Positions 1 to 10,409 of a stretch of DNA of 64,000 nucleotides are shown piece by piece; position 1 is the first letter of the stretch, and every line of letters begins with the position of its first letter. The notes under the pieces are model-generated. The model did no database searches. It saw only the letters and a list, made by a program, of their open reading frames with translations, and was not told the origin of the DNA. The translations under genes and the position numbers were made by a program. The stretch is from Echinometra lucunter (taxonomy: Eukaryota > Echinodermata > Echinoidea > Camarodonta > Echinometridae). The stretch is from contig CM057157.1 in assembly GCA_029962745.1 (NCBI GenBank), positions 22,934,088-22,998,087 on the forward strand, in the 5' to 3' direction.

Positions 1-1422
1 TGTTCAGGGTTTCAAATTAGTATCTTAGATCAAGGCTTGAAACTAATTGTATATTTGAGCCCTAGGTCTTCATTTCTTTCTTTGTTTTTTGTTCGTAATG
101 TGGGGATCCAGCCATCGATTTGGGATGCCCCCGTGGCACCCCAAACCCATAGTTTTAGTCATTTGATTCAGGCATTACTTTTGTAAAGAGATGAATATTG
201 CAAGGTTAGATACCAAAATTGAACTCTAAATACAGGTGAAAACAGCTTTGAGGCAAATTGGCGCATGCTCTTACAATAAACTTTCCATACGGAAGTTAAT
301 TCTAAAAGTCAATTCAGTGGTAATTTCTTTGTGGACCTCAATGTACAATCAGTTCCCCCTTTATGTTGTCTTTTCAAGTTGCCATTGAGGGAAGGATTCC
401 AAAGAGAATGAGTTCAGACTAAATTTTCAATAACAATATAAACCTGCTGACTACACAGCTCTTTCATAATGATGTGAGAGACCATACTAAGCAGTGAATA
501 GCAACAAAAGTGTGCTTCCAGTAGCTATATAGATCGATAAGCATCTTGAAATAGCAAGATACGTCAACTCTATTAGCATCTTGGGTTTTGCGAACAGTAC
601 TAACTCAGAACCTTTCATTAATGCTAGGGCATGCCTGTCATAGTAACATCGACTGCATGTATGACAGGTTATGAGGTGGTATTGTTAGATAAACCTGTGA
701 TGCCATTGTGAGGTAGTGCACCTCCCTCTGGGTACTTTTTGCATTTAGTCGTTAGATTGTTAAACAACTGTTTGGCAACAATCCAAAGAAAATGAAAGTG
801 AGTAAAATGCATGGTTTCTCTGTAAGGCATGTACGTTGTAGCAATCTGTATGTACGTGTATGTCTTGTCATCAGTTGTTACATAGTTTGATGGGAAAAGG
901 CATTTGCATTTCAAGTGAAATATAAACAACAATAGCCGGAAGGCGAGGGAAATAGAAGAAAGCGATAATAATGAAAACAACCTGTTAATCTAACCTTGAC
1001 CTAACAAGTAGTGGACATTTTTAGAAAGCTCTTGTATGAAATGAAGTAAATATACATGTACATTGTAGTTTTTGTAGCCTAGTGTTATATTGCATGAAAC
1101 AAATTTTTGTTTAATTTTTTTTTTTTTTTTTTGGTACTCATTAACACTCATGTACAGGTATCTACCAGGTATTAATAGCTTTAAACTTGCATATTGTTGA
1201 TGTGATATGTATGAAGGAAGATATATGATTATTCTGTTGTGCTCTTGTTTTCCTTTATTTTGTCAGAAATGATTCTTGTAATACAATTATGTTGGAGTGC
1301 TTTAAAGTAACTAAATGCACTTACAGTTATGCCATCTCTAAAGAAAACCTTAGTGCAAGAATTCTATGACCAAAATTTAAGTAACATGTGTTCATTTGAG
1401 ACTGTTTTCTGAATAATTGCAG
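1..1422 (+). other. PTBP intron upstream of exon A (partial)
   Basis: AT-rich intronic sequence ending in an acceptor (ttgcag) just before the exon at 1423. It holds a T-run at about 1117-1132 and a small hairpin at about 634-668 (CCTGTCATA and TATGACAGG). No exon-like segment was seen. The upstream exons for RRM1 and most of RRM2 must lie outside the window. Confidence 0.6.
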
Positions 1423-1594
1423 GAGTTGGATGGGAAGAACATCTACAACAACTGCTGCCAGTTGCGCATCGACTTCTCTAAGTTGACCAACCTTAGCGTC
1501 AAGTACAACAATGAGAAGAGCCGAGACTACACGTGTGACCTACCGCAAGGCGATGGGCTGACGGGGGTCGATCCTAGCACTGCTGCCATGCTAG
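1423..1594 (+). CDS. PTBP1: PTBP exon A: C-terminal end of RRM2 and start of linker
   Basis: This exon encodes the end of the second RNA-recognition motif of a polypyrimidine tract-binding protein, a nuclear RNA-binding splicing regulator that binds CU-rich RNA. It reads [20 protein letters not shown], then [15 protein letters not shown], then a linker ending TAAML plus the first base of a Gly codon. Vertebrate PTBP1 has almost the same core ([20 protein letters not shown]). Acceptor ttgcag lies at 1417-1422 and donor gtaagc at 1595. The exon starts at a codon boundary and ends in phase 1. It lies outside the duplicated block, so it occurs once. PTBP1, 2 and 3 cannot be separated from this segment; an invertebrate would usually carry a single pro-orthologue. 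Confidence 0.95.
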
Positions 1595-4500
1595 GTAAGC
1601 CATAACTCATGCAAGGTCTTTAAGAGAGTATATTGCTGGTATCACAATAGGAACACCCCTCCCTTTATAAATATGAGAATACCCTTGTGCTTTTGTTGAA
1701 GTAAAATCAAGTGTCGAACCCTTATGCATAACCATTTTGCTTCCTCCATTTGTTTTTAATGGCAAGAATGACAAATTTGATCATCAGATTCGTCAGTCCA
1801 TTTGTCCTTGTGAAGCTTGGTAGGGCCTAATGTATCTCTAGTGCATTGTCTCACCCATAAGCTTTTGAGTTTTACATCAAGTCCAGTTACTTGTTTCATT
1901 GTAACCATCCTCCTTCCCAAATTAGCCACCCTATGAGGCGTATTACCAGTTCTCTTGCTCCTCGTCCCCCTCCACCCTCAGCACGACAGCCTCTCCCCAT
2001 CCCTCCCCAACTCCTTGTTCGATGTAAAAACCCTGAAAATTTTGTCTTATATTCTATTTTGTTTTAGCTCTGCAAACTTGTCATACCCAATAACTTCCCA
2101 CTGCAGATAGCCCCTTGCCTTAAGGGAGGTATACCCCGTACTACAAACTTTAGAGATATTCACCAAAAGAAAAAACTAAATAAATTATCTCAATGCTGTC
2201 AAGTTGTTAACTTATCACTTTGATGTTGTTAACATGAATGGAGCTGTAGGGGAAAGATTTTCTTTGGGTTGAATTTTTATTTTTGTAAAATGTGCATCTG
2301 TTTGAAAATACATTTTTTAATGTTATGCCATAATTTTTCAATTCAGTTTTAGCCTTGATCTTTATGATTTTGCATGTGTTGATAATGGAATATACTTGTA
2401 CATTTATTTTTAGAAAAAGACAAAATATTGTGTTCACGAAATATTTTGCTATTTCTACAAAAATATTGTAGAGCCAAAACAGTATATGGGCTCAGAGGGA
2501 TGCTTGAAATACATCCATCACTTCTTTGAACTGGCAAGATGTCTTGCATGAGACAAACTGCATTGCAACAAATTAAAACAACTACATGAAATTGCTATTG
2601 ATGGTAACAAATTGAAGCCCTGCATGAAATTCCCATCAATGGTAACAAATTTAAATCAACTGCATGAAATCCCCGTTGTTAGCGGTACAAGTTCCCTGAA
2701 TATACTAGTAAAAATGTTGTGTGCATGCCATGCTTTGAAACCTAGATGGGGACACATTGTTATTTGTTTTTAATCCCTCTAAGTAGGTTATCCTTGGTAT
2801 GAGACTACAATTCCCTTCCCCTCTCCCAACTCTTCATAAAACGACATAGAAATGTTTAGAAAAGGGTTTTCATGAGTTATTAGAATATACACACATGTAT
2901 TATATGGCCTTTTGGGGTGATAATTTGACTTTAAAAAGAAAATAAGTAACATTACTCTCAGTGCACTATGAAGTTCTGTGTAATCATGATATTTGATATT
3001 ACTTATAACTGGAAATTTGGTAATGTATGTTGTGGGTATTAGACCACTCAAGTTGTTATTACCCTTATTATCATAAAAGGTTCTCCAATTTATATTCCAT
3101 GAGCAAGGAGGAGGAAGACATTGGATTTTTTTGAGCGAAAGTAATTTATTGGGCATTCACCCAACCATTTCCCTTCCGTTCTCATTTATAATTCACAGTG
3201 TCTGATACCGATGAGGGCAAGAATAGAAATAAAGGCTTATTGTCTGTAGCCTTTTTCAACTTGGCCTTTTGTAGTGAACAAGGCTATAGTTTTCTTTTAT
3301 ATAGAGAGAGGGAAAGAGGAAAAGCAATTACCCTTTTTTTTCCTCATGCAATTTCACAAATGGGAAGAGTATTGGTAATTCTGCATCCCATGGCCGTTAC
3401 TATCACAACCGCCGCGCATGGTAGATCGGGGTACAGTTAGGGAGTGCAAATTGGCAACTCTTGGTAGAGTATCGTATGGAGCGTTTTGCTTTATTGCTCC
3501 TACTTTCCTTCACCTTGCATGTTTCAGGATTAAAAGTGCTTGTTACTAATTAAGTACTACTTGTCTCACAACGAGTTCAAGCACTTTAAAGACAAAAAAA
3601 GTTGATGAAGCATTTCTGAAGCTTGTGCAGTTGTCATGACTACTACCCTTTAAGAGATGAAAAATTGAACAGCACAGTGGTAGAGAAAAGATCGAGTGGG
3701 AGAGGTTTTTTTTTAAATTGCTGTGTAGCTAATTCACTGACGATGTGACAGTGTAATATTAGGCATGTGTTATTTCTTCAAAGAAATGCAAATTTGAAAG
3801 AAAAAAAAATATATCTTTCTTCTGAGAGCTCATGTTATATTTAATTTGTTTTTGCAAGGTGAGAAAAAGAAAGTCTATATAAACTAGTCTTTTACAGAAC
3901 ATTTCTACCACTGCGAATTAAATCCTTCACTTGTAAATGCACAACTAGTTGAGCTTTGAGAATTCCAAGTTGGTGGAATATTGATGTCATTATCAATTCA
4001 AAGCTGAATGGCTTGTGTTTTTTTTTAATGAATACATTTTATCCATTTTTTATGAATTTTTTCATTCACTGAAGCCCTAAGTACACTCATTATTCCATTA
4101 TTACATTGATACGAGATCTTTGTCAACAAGACAAATAATTGTAGTGCATGTTATGAGGAAAAATTTGTGCTTGTAGAATGCTCGACCCCCTGCTGTTTAT
4201 TATGATGTAATGTTTTGTTTTCATTAACAACAAGAAAATAAAGATCATTTTGTAAGGAAGACATTGCCCTGTTGTGTATGCATTGTGCTAACCTTCCACT
4301 TCTCCATTCTTCACTGTCTCTTTTGCTTTGGTCTCTTCATTTTGAGAGCAGTACTGCAATGCTTGGAAAGTCTCAGAAAGTGTACTTTAAGATGAGCTCT
4401 CGAAATGGAAGAAGGGAATATGGATGACCAATCCATCCAGAAGAAGGCTGGTTAAAGAAAGAAGGAAAGAAAAATAGAAGAGAAAGATTTGAAATTCTTG

Positions 4501-4824
4501 CCCAAGATTTGTTCTAATCACTCTGATGTTTGAAAGAGAAGCAAAATTAATATTTGATATCAAGATTTCTACTTGCTTGTATTTGTTTGCATTGATTGTT
4601 CTTGAGGGCCTCTGTTAAAGTGGTGAACACTGTATGGAAACAGACTTCTTTTCCATGATCACATTGCAGAACTGCTCTTTGCATCACACACATTGCATTA
4701 TGACACACCCCCTTCTTTCCACCCCTCCCTGTTTTTATCGTTCCAAACCATGCCAGTCAGTCAATCATTTAAATGGTATTAACCCACTCTGTATGTTCCC
4801 TGTGTATACCCGCAACCATTGCAG
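1595..4824 (+). other. PTBP intron A-B with repeat block
   Basis: Intron of about 3.2 kb. At 2550-2710 a GCATGAAAT...ATCAATGGTAACAAAT motif recurs several times. The duplicated assembly block begins at 3160. No further exon-like ORF with splice sites was seen. Confidence 0.6.
2550..2710. repeat. Imperfect tandem motif (GCATGAAATT / ATCAATGGTAACAAAT)
   Basis: Three to four degenerate units share TGCATGAAAT followed by CCATCAATGGTAACAAAT or a variant. A related ATTGATGG/GTTACCAT motif occurs in the foldback element at 63179-63334, so this may be a decayed member of that family. Confidence 0.45.
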
Positions 4825-4927
4825 GACTTGGTGGGGCAGCCGGCCTTATATCGCCTTACACCGCAGGGCACGGCCTGCCCTTCGCCGGCACGACGCCGGT
4901 CTCCGCTAGCGGGATACCCTCAAGCAG
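4825..4927 (+). CDS. PTBP1: PTBP exon B, left assembly copy (linker between RRM2 and RRM3; indel-bearing)
   Basis: This Gly/Ala/Pro-rich linker exon follows exon A in phase 1 (G|GA). It reads GLGGAAGLISPYTAGHGLPF then AGTTPVSASGIPSS. Acceptor ttgcag is at 4819-4824 and donor gtactt at 4928. It is 103 nt against 105 nt in the right copy at 15105-15209, so it ends in the other phase. The difference comes from several small indels (ttacacc against ttatacacc, cacggcc against cacacgcc, tctccgc against tctcgc). The start (SPYTAGHG) resembles vertebrate PTBP linkers (SPYAGAG) better than the right copy does. The true exon may combine features of both copies. Confidence 0.85.
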
Positions 4928-5869
4928 GTACTTGGTTCACGTAATAATCAGTTTGTACAACCTTTCTCTCTTCTCTCTTGCACTTTCATGGTCTAGAGTT
5001 TAACATAACATAGAAAATGGCCTGTGATCTTTACTGTCAACTTGCCGTCTACCTTAGGGTCTCCATCTTCTGCAAGCCTGATCTTTGCTCTCTTCTTGGA
5101 AATGACAAAATTTGTATCCTGATTTCTTTTTCCTGTTTGCCTGTGTGCGTGGATGTGGAATTGGTGTCATCTTTGGACTTTCCTTGTCTTCTAAATTCAA
5201 TTCATTGAAAATCTTTTCCTTCTACAGCTCATGACAAGTTTCTTGTGCATTTCTTTCATGATGGACTTATCTTTCAAGTTACATGTAGTTTTAGTTTTCA
5301 TTGTTAACTTTCAATAACTTTCATTTTATATTTGTTCATCTAAATGGTTTATTCCTTTTTCTCTTTCTAGCTATGCTGTCTTATCTACTTGGCTGCTTGT
5401 ATATATGCTATGAGAGGGAATTTCATCTTTACTTTAACAAACATAACCTATCTCTTCTTCAGTATTTAAACCAGTGAAGCACGATGATATTTCTTTCTCT
5501 AATTGTAGACCTGTTCTTTGCTGTCCTTTGCTGTGCAAGCCTCCTTTCTTCAGGGCTGTAATGCATATGGGTCAACTTGTGGAACAGTAACAGTTTATGT
5601 CAAAGCTGTGATTTCTGATTAGCTCTTTGGTTATTGATTGATGTCCAAAAGCCCGGTTAAAAAACAAAAAAAAAATACATGGGGTTGGTGTGGTTATTTT
5701 ATCTTCATGCCTATCTGTTTATTTTTTTTTTCATGTTTTCTCTTCTTATTTTTCTATCTGTGTGTCTATTCCATCCTCACTGTCATGTTCCGTCTCTCTA
5801 CGCATGCTTGTACTTTGTTTCTGTCTCCCCTGCTCTTGAAAGCTTTGTGTTCTTCCTTGTTGTTTCTGT

Positions 5870-5928
5870 CTCTATATCTGTCTGTATGTCTGTCTGCTAG
5901 ACTCTCTGTCTGTCTCTCTTTCTTTCTT

Positions 5929-5969
<41 letters not shown>

Positions 5970-5970
5970 A
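5870..5970 (+). repeat. CU-rich tract with (CT)n microsatellite in PTBP intron
   Basis: CTGTCTGT-type repeats grade into an uninterrupted (CT)n run at about 5935-5965. In the right copy (16150-16240) the run is shorter and interrupted. CUCUCU and UCUU are the known recognition motifs of PTB, but the tract is also an ordinary microsatellite. Confidence 0.7.
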
Positions 5971-7176
5971 AACCCACTACTTACATGTAGAGGTACAGAT
6001 TTATTCCATTAATTAAGTTATTAACAAACTACATGTGGTATTCACTTTACTGAACCAACTTAATATTTCAGTATTCACTAATCATCACGTTCACCAACAA
6101 AATTACATTACCCACCCATACATACAGTAAACTCATAGACCTAATTTTTTCCACATTTCAAGTCAGTAGCAGTCTGTCTGCTAGAGATCTATTAGTCACT
6201 GGCCTACATGTAGATTTTAAAAGAAGTCTAGAAGATGTAAATACGGACTCGTATGAACCACCATTCTAGGATGGACCAAAGGGTGGTGGAGGAAGTTGCA
6301 TCTTTCAGAGTACTTCATTAAGAATTTCTCTTTACCTCAATTTCCTTTCCTGTCTGTTTTAAGATTCTCTTGATGCCTGGTAGATACACATACCTCCTCT
6401 TTCTTGGCTGGTGGTTCTTCTTTTCCTCTTCAAATCATCACAACCCTCCTCAGGATTTTGGAAGATGACCCACATAACCAGCTTCCATTTTCCATGCTCT
6501 TGTCCCCTTCTTCAATTGTATTCATGACGCCCATTTACCAGCAGTCACTAAGTGCTTGCAATGACATATTTGGCAGTTACCGTAGTTGTGAAGCAACTTC
6601 ATTGTATCATTGCAGTGTTTTGACTGTAGTGTAAATGATCCTATTATGCTTTCTCTTTGGACTTGTACAACTTCTTGAATTGAAATTGGTTTCCAACTTC
6701 AAATTTTTCAGCTACTGTAGATATTCTCTCCTCATATTTCTTTTTAGATACAGGCTGTTTCTCTCTTGCTTGTGGTTCATTGATTATTTTTAAGTGTAAT
6801 ATTTCTTTCCTTTTCATGTGTGCTTAAAAATCTTCTTTTCACAAAAGTAATTTCTTCATGTCCATACAATATTCATCTCATTTATTCATTGAATTTTATC
6901 TCTCTGTAATGTTCTCAAACATGGATTGCCTAACTTTGGGAGGCTATCCCCTTATTTATCTCATGATGTCATCGTTGCCCTTTTCACTTTTCCATTTCTT
7001 TAAAAAATGTCCTCCATTGATTTGCCCATGTTCATTTTCAATCCCATGGTGTTTCGGTAATTGAAAGACCATTAAGTTGTCATTGTAAGGTGACTCATAT
7101 CAATCCACTAATTCGCCGTGACATTTGAAGAGGCATCAGAAAAAAATGAGCCAATTACTCTCTCCCCTGCCTTTAA

Positions 7177-7251
7177 CCTGTTGGCTACTGAATCTGGGTG
7201 GGCCCTTGCATTAAGTCTTCTGAAAATACAATAATTCAGTTAGTCAACAGG
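7177..7251. mobile_element. 75-bp TTAA-flanked inverted-repeat mini element (left copy)
   Basis: Flanked by TTAA at 7173-7176 and 7252-7255. The ends are inverted: CCTGTTGGCTACTGAAT on the left and ATTCAGTTAGTCAACAGG on the right. TTAA duplications with CC ends are the signature of the piggyBac superfamily, and the size makes it a tiny non-autonomous element. The right assembly copy is at 17456-17528. Confidence 0.6.
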
Positions 7252-8596
7252 TTAATGTATATGATGAAATGAAGAAAATATTCTTTAGTCTGTTTCTTTA
7301 GACATAAATGATTGAAAGTATGTATTAGACCCAGTATCCCAGTTTGTATTTGAGTTACATTTTTCCCCATTTAATTGAAAATATAATGTAAAATTATCTT
7401 CTTTATTTGTTTAAAACAGTTTCTCATGCCAGGGTTGGTTTATGAATATATGCAAAGCAATTATATCCAATCTGTGAGGGCTTGTAATATTACTGATAGC
7501 CTGACTGTAAATTACCCTAAATTCCCAAGTCTATTTATTTTACCCATTGTAATTCTTTAAAAATCTAATCTGTATATATCATCCAGCTTGCACTAATTAT
7601 TGCTGTGTCCCTAACCTGCAAATTTCCCATTGGCTTAAACCCCCGTGACTGCTTATGCTTCATGTACTATTCTACCTAGCATAGCTTTTTAATAACTTTG
7701 ACCTATGACCTTTCACCTTTGCATGCATTCATCACCTACCTATAATATTTGCTCTCAGTTAGATGTGATTTGAAAGAATATGATTTTGTGATATGGAATA
7801 TCTGGAATTGATTATTATCATGCACAATATCCAATTTGAAGTTTGTTATTAGGAAATTGTCAGTGTACCAACTTTTCAAAATTGGTAGACATGTATCATT
7901 ACATAAACCAAATCTGAATCATATATATATCTGTAGATCTGATAAGAGGTACAGTGTGCTTATCGAAATGTCTTTCAAGAAAATTGTTAAGTAACTGCAG
8001 GGTGAAAAAGGGATTATTACCCAGTATCCAAATGAAATTACATGTAGATCAGATAAAGATCTGTCATGCATGTAAATTTGTTTGTATTAATGTTTGGCCT
8101 GGTAAAGCCCTTTCAGTATTAGGTTTTAGACTCTAATACTCGGGTAAAGTTGAGTATTAGTTGTTATATTTGTTTGTTTATAAAAAGAAATATCGATAGA
8201 TATTTTTGAAGGAATTTTTTTTCTTTTTCTGATCAGATAAGTTCAGGTAGTTGTTGGGTAAAAATTCAACCTGTCAATAAATTGAACATGTGAGTGTCTG
8301 GAGGTTATATGGTTACACCACATCATGTTTGTAGACAGTGTTATAGACTTGAATGCGATAATTGTTGCTATGTTAGACCCTGGCTTGCCTCAGTATTGCC
8401 AGGGGAAAATTATGTAGATGTCTTGTATAAAAGAAATGTTAAATTGTCTCAGGTGCTCTTGAGTAGTATATATGCAAGGCTACTGCAGCAATTTATTCCT
8501 GTTTTATGCCAATCTGACCACACCCCTCTTTTTCTTACCCTTGTCTGACCACACTCTATAACTTACCCCCCTCATCTCCCCTTTCTTGACCAACAG

Positions 8597-8729
8597 GAGG
8601 TGTGCCTGGTTTCCCTGCTGGTCTCTCTGCCTTACCCCATGTGCTGCAGCTGCCCAGGGACTCAGGCTCCCTGGCATGTACATGCAGACGGGAACCTCAG
8701 TCCTCCTTGTTAGCAATTTAACACCAGAG
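8597..8729 (+). CDS. PTBP1: PTBP exon C, left assembly copy (linker end and first strand of RRM3; shifted frame)
   Basis: Acceptor accaacag is at 8589-8596 and donor gtaagc at 8730. The exon is 133 nt against 134 nt in the right copy. Entered from left exon B it is open throughout: the N-terminal part reads in a shifted frame (CAWFPCWSLCLTPCAAAAQG), then the normal frame returns at GTSVLLVSNLTPE, which contains the RNP2 strand (VLLVSN) of RRM3. Relative to the right copy there is a net 2-base loss in the alanine stretch and a 1-base gain at catgtac. With the 2-base loss in exon B the total is 3 bases, so frame is restored. I take the shifted stretch to be consensus error or allelic noise. Confidence 0.85.
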
Positions 8730-10375
8730 GTAAGCACAGAATGTGAGAGAGAGAAGGAGAGAGAGAGAGAAGAGAAAGAAGAAAGAGAGAGATAGCAGCA
8801 AAAGAGAGAAAAGCTTTGTTTAATATGCTATGGTAAACTGGTGCATTTCATGTGTGTGTGTGTATGTTGTTGTACTATGCATTACGAGTGGGATGAGTGA
8901 TGTAAACAAAGATGTAACAAGATCCTATGAGTATGCTTATGTAAACATGTACATGTAGAGAATTGTGCAGCACAGTACTTTTTAGGGCAGCATGGGGGGC
9001 ATGGGGGGGGGGGGGGGAGGCTGTATATAAGGTCACGTGTAGAGGTGAATTTCTGTTTTTTTAAGAATCAGTCAACTTTTTCCTCTTTTTTTTTTTTTTT
9101 TTGCCCAGGTACAAATTTCTTTGGCAGAATTAGCTGCCATCACAATTTTAGGCCAGTTCATTGATATGATTAAACATTTTACATATTTCACGTGAATGAA
9201 TGTTAACTATTTGAAAAGATGGGAATTTCTAGCCTTCGATGACATCATACATAACAAACATTTATGATCATAGTAGATTTAGAGAGATGTAGCAATTGCA
9301 GCATAGTATAGAGTCAGTTCAAATTCTTCTTTTATATTATTGTTTTGAACTAACAAACATCTATACGGATGTAAATATAGCTAAAGAAAAATAGTAACCA
9401 ATGCAGCTTTAAATCTTTCTTTTCCGTTGTATATTATGGTAGTGTTTATTTCTTATCAGATAGTTTCCCCCTTTTTTTCCTGCCTGTCACCCTAAAAGTC
9501 TACTGTAGAGCAAGATGGCTTTTTTTTTCCTCCAATCATCTTGTATCCTCTTGGATATTATTTTGATTTCAAACAAGAAGGACACGAAACACTATATACA
9601 GAAATTATATGAAGCTTTTCTCATTTTCCCTCATAAGAAGTCTCCTGTGCATGTATGTTGAAGACTTGTGTCTTTTCAGGTTTATGCAAAAAACAACCAT
9701 TGCCATTTCTTCTCATTTTTAATCTTACAGTATTCAGTATAATTTTATGACATAATGGAAAATCTGTCTTTATCTTTCTACTAAATATTTAAATTTCAAG
9801 TGATTTAAAATGGATTGCAAAGATGTGAGTTTATCAGATTACATTCCGATGGGAAAATGTGATTACTCCTCTTCTTTCTTAAATTATAGAAGAGATGTAC
9901 TTTGCATGGTAAAACCATTTTCTTGTATCCCTGACCTGAACAGATAATTATTGCTATTTATTTCTTGGTGTTAGGTCTTGCTATTTTCTCTCAAAATGTA
10001 ATGGACTTTAGTATTATGTATATGATGGGCATTTTCCCTTCTCATTTCAACTTATTTTTTTTTGTATTTCTTCTCAAATCCAAACTCAGCATCTGACTCT
10101 GATAATCTGTAACTTCTCTCTTTCAATTAAGACAAAATCCGAGAGATAGGAGAGAGAAAAACCATATTGTTACAAGCAAGTTTTTCCCATTTCAATCATA
10201 TGTATATTATATTGTCTATATTTATTATTTTTATTTAAATTCACATTTTCTTCTCTCTTTCTTTCTCCCTCCAATAAAACAAAACAAACAAAAAACCTCT
10301 CGTCTGTTCTTCTGTCGATCTTCATCCGTTCGCTGTGCCTTCTCCGCTGTTGCATCCTTCAACTTCCGCATATAG
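8730..10375 (+). other. PTBP intron C-microexon, left copy
   Basis: Intron of about 1.6 kb with a GA-rich run after the donor (8740-8800), a poly-G run (9002-9017), T-runs, and a pyrimidine-rich 3' end (10240-10375). No further exon was seen. Confidence 0.6.
10240..10375 (+). promoter_or_regulatory. CU-rich splice-regulatory region upstream of the 34-nt microexon (left copy)
   Basis: A pyrimidine-rich stretch (tcttctctctttctttctcc at about 10250) is followed by a run rich in UCUUC/UCUC motifs up to the acceptor (catatag). PTB binds UCUU and CUCUCU, and vertebrate PTBP1 regulates skipping of its equivalent exon through such intronic sites. Motifs are seen; binding and autoregulation are inferred. 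The right-copy equivalent is at 20540-20670. Confidence 0.45.
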
Positions 10376-10409
10376 CTGGTCACGCCTCAGGCCCTCTTTA
10401 CCCTTTTTG
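10376..10409 (+). CDS. PTBP1: PTBP 34-nt microexon, left copy (RRM3 helix 1)
   Basis: This 34-nt exon between acceptor atatag and donor gtatgc encodes LVTPQALFTLF plus the first base of Gly. Vertebrate PTBP1 has RVTPQSLFILFG at exactly this position, also from a 34-nt exon. It links NLTPE (exon C, phase 0) to VYGDVQRV (exon D, entered in phase 1), so the spliced product is a complete RRM3 first helix. Length 34 is not a multiple of 3. Skipping it would read exon D as [11 protein letters not shown]... and reach TGA at 12522-12524, far upstream of later junctions, which predicts nonsense-mediated decay. It is too short for ORF-based detection. Confidence 0.93.

Larger units (their letters stand above)
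4928..8596 (+). other. PTBP intron B-C, left copy
   Basis: Intron of about 3.7 kb with a CU-rich stretch at about 5870-5970 (CTGTCTGT repeats then a CT microsatellite), a potential PTB-binding platform. A 75-bp TTAA-flanked mini element lies at 7177-7251. No other exon was recognised. Confidence 0.6.
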
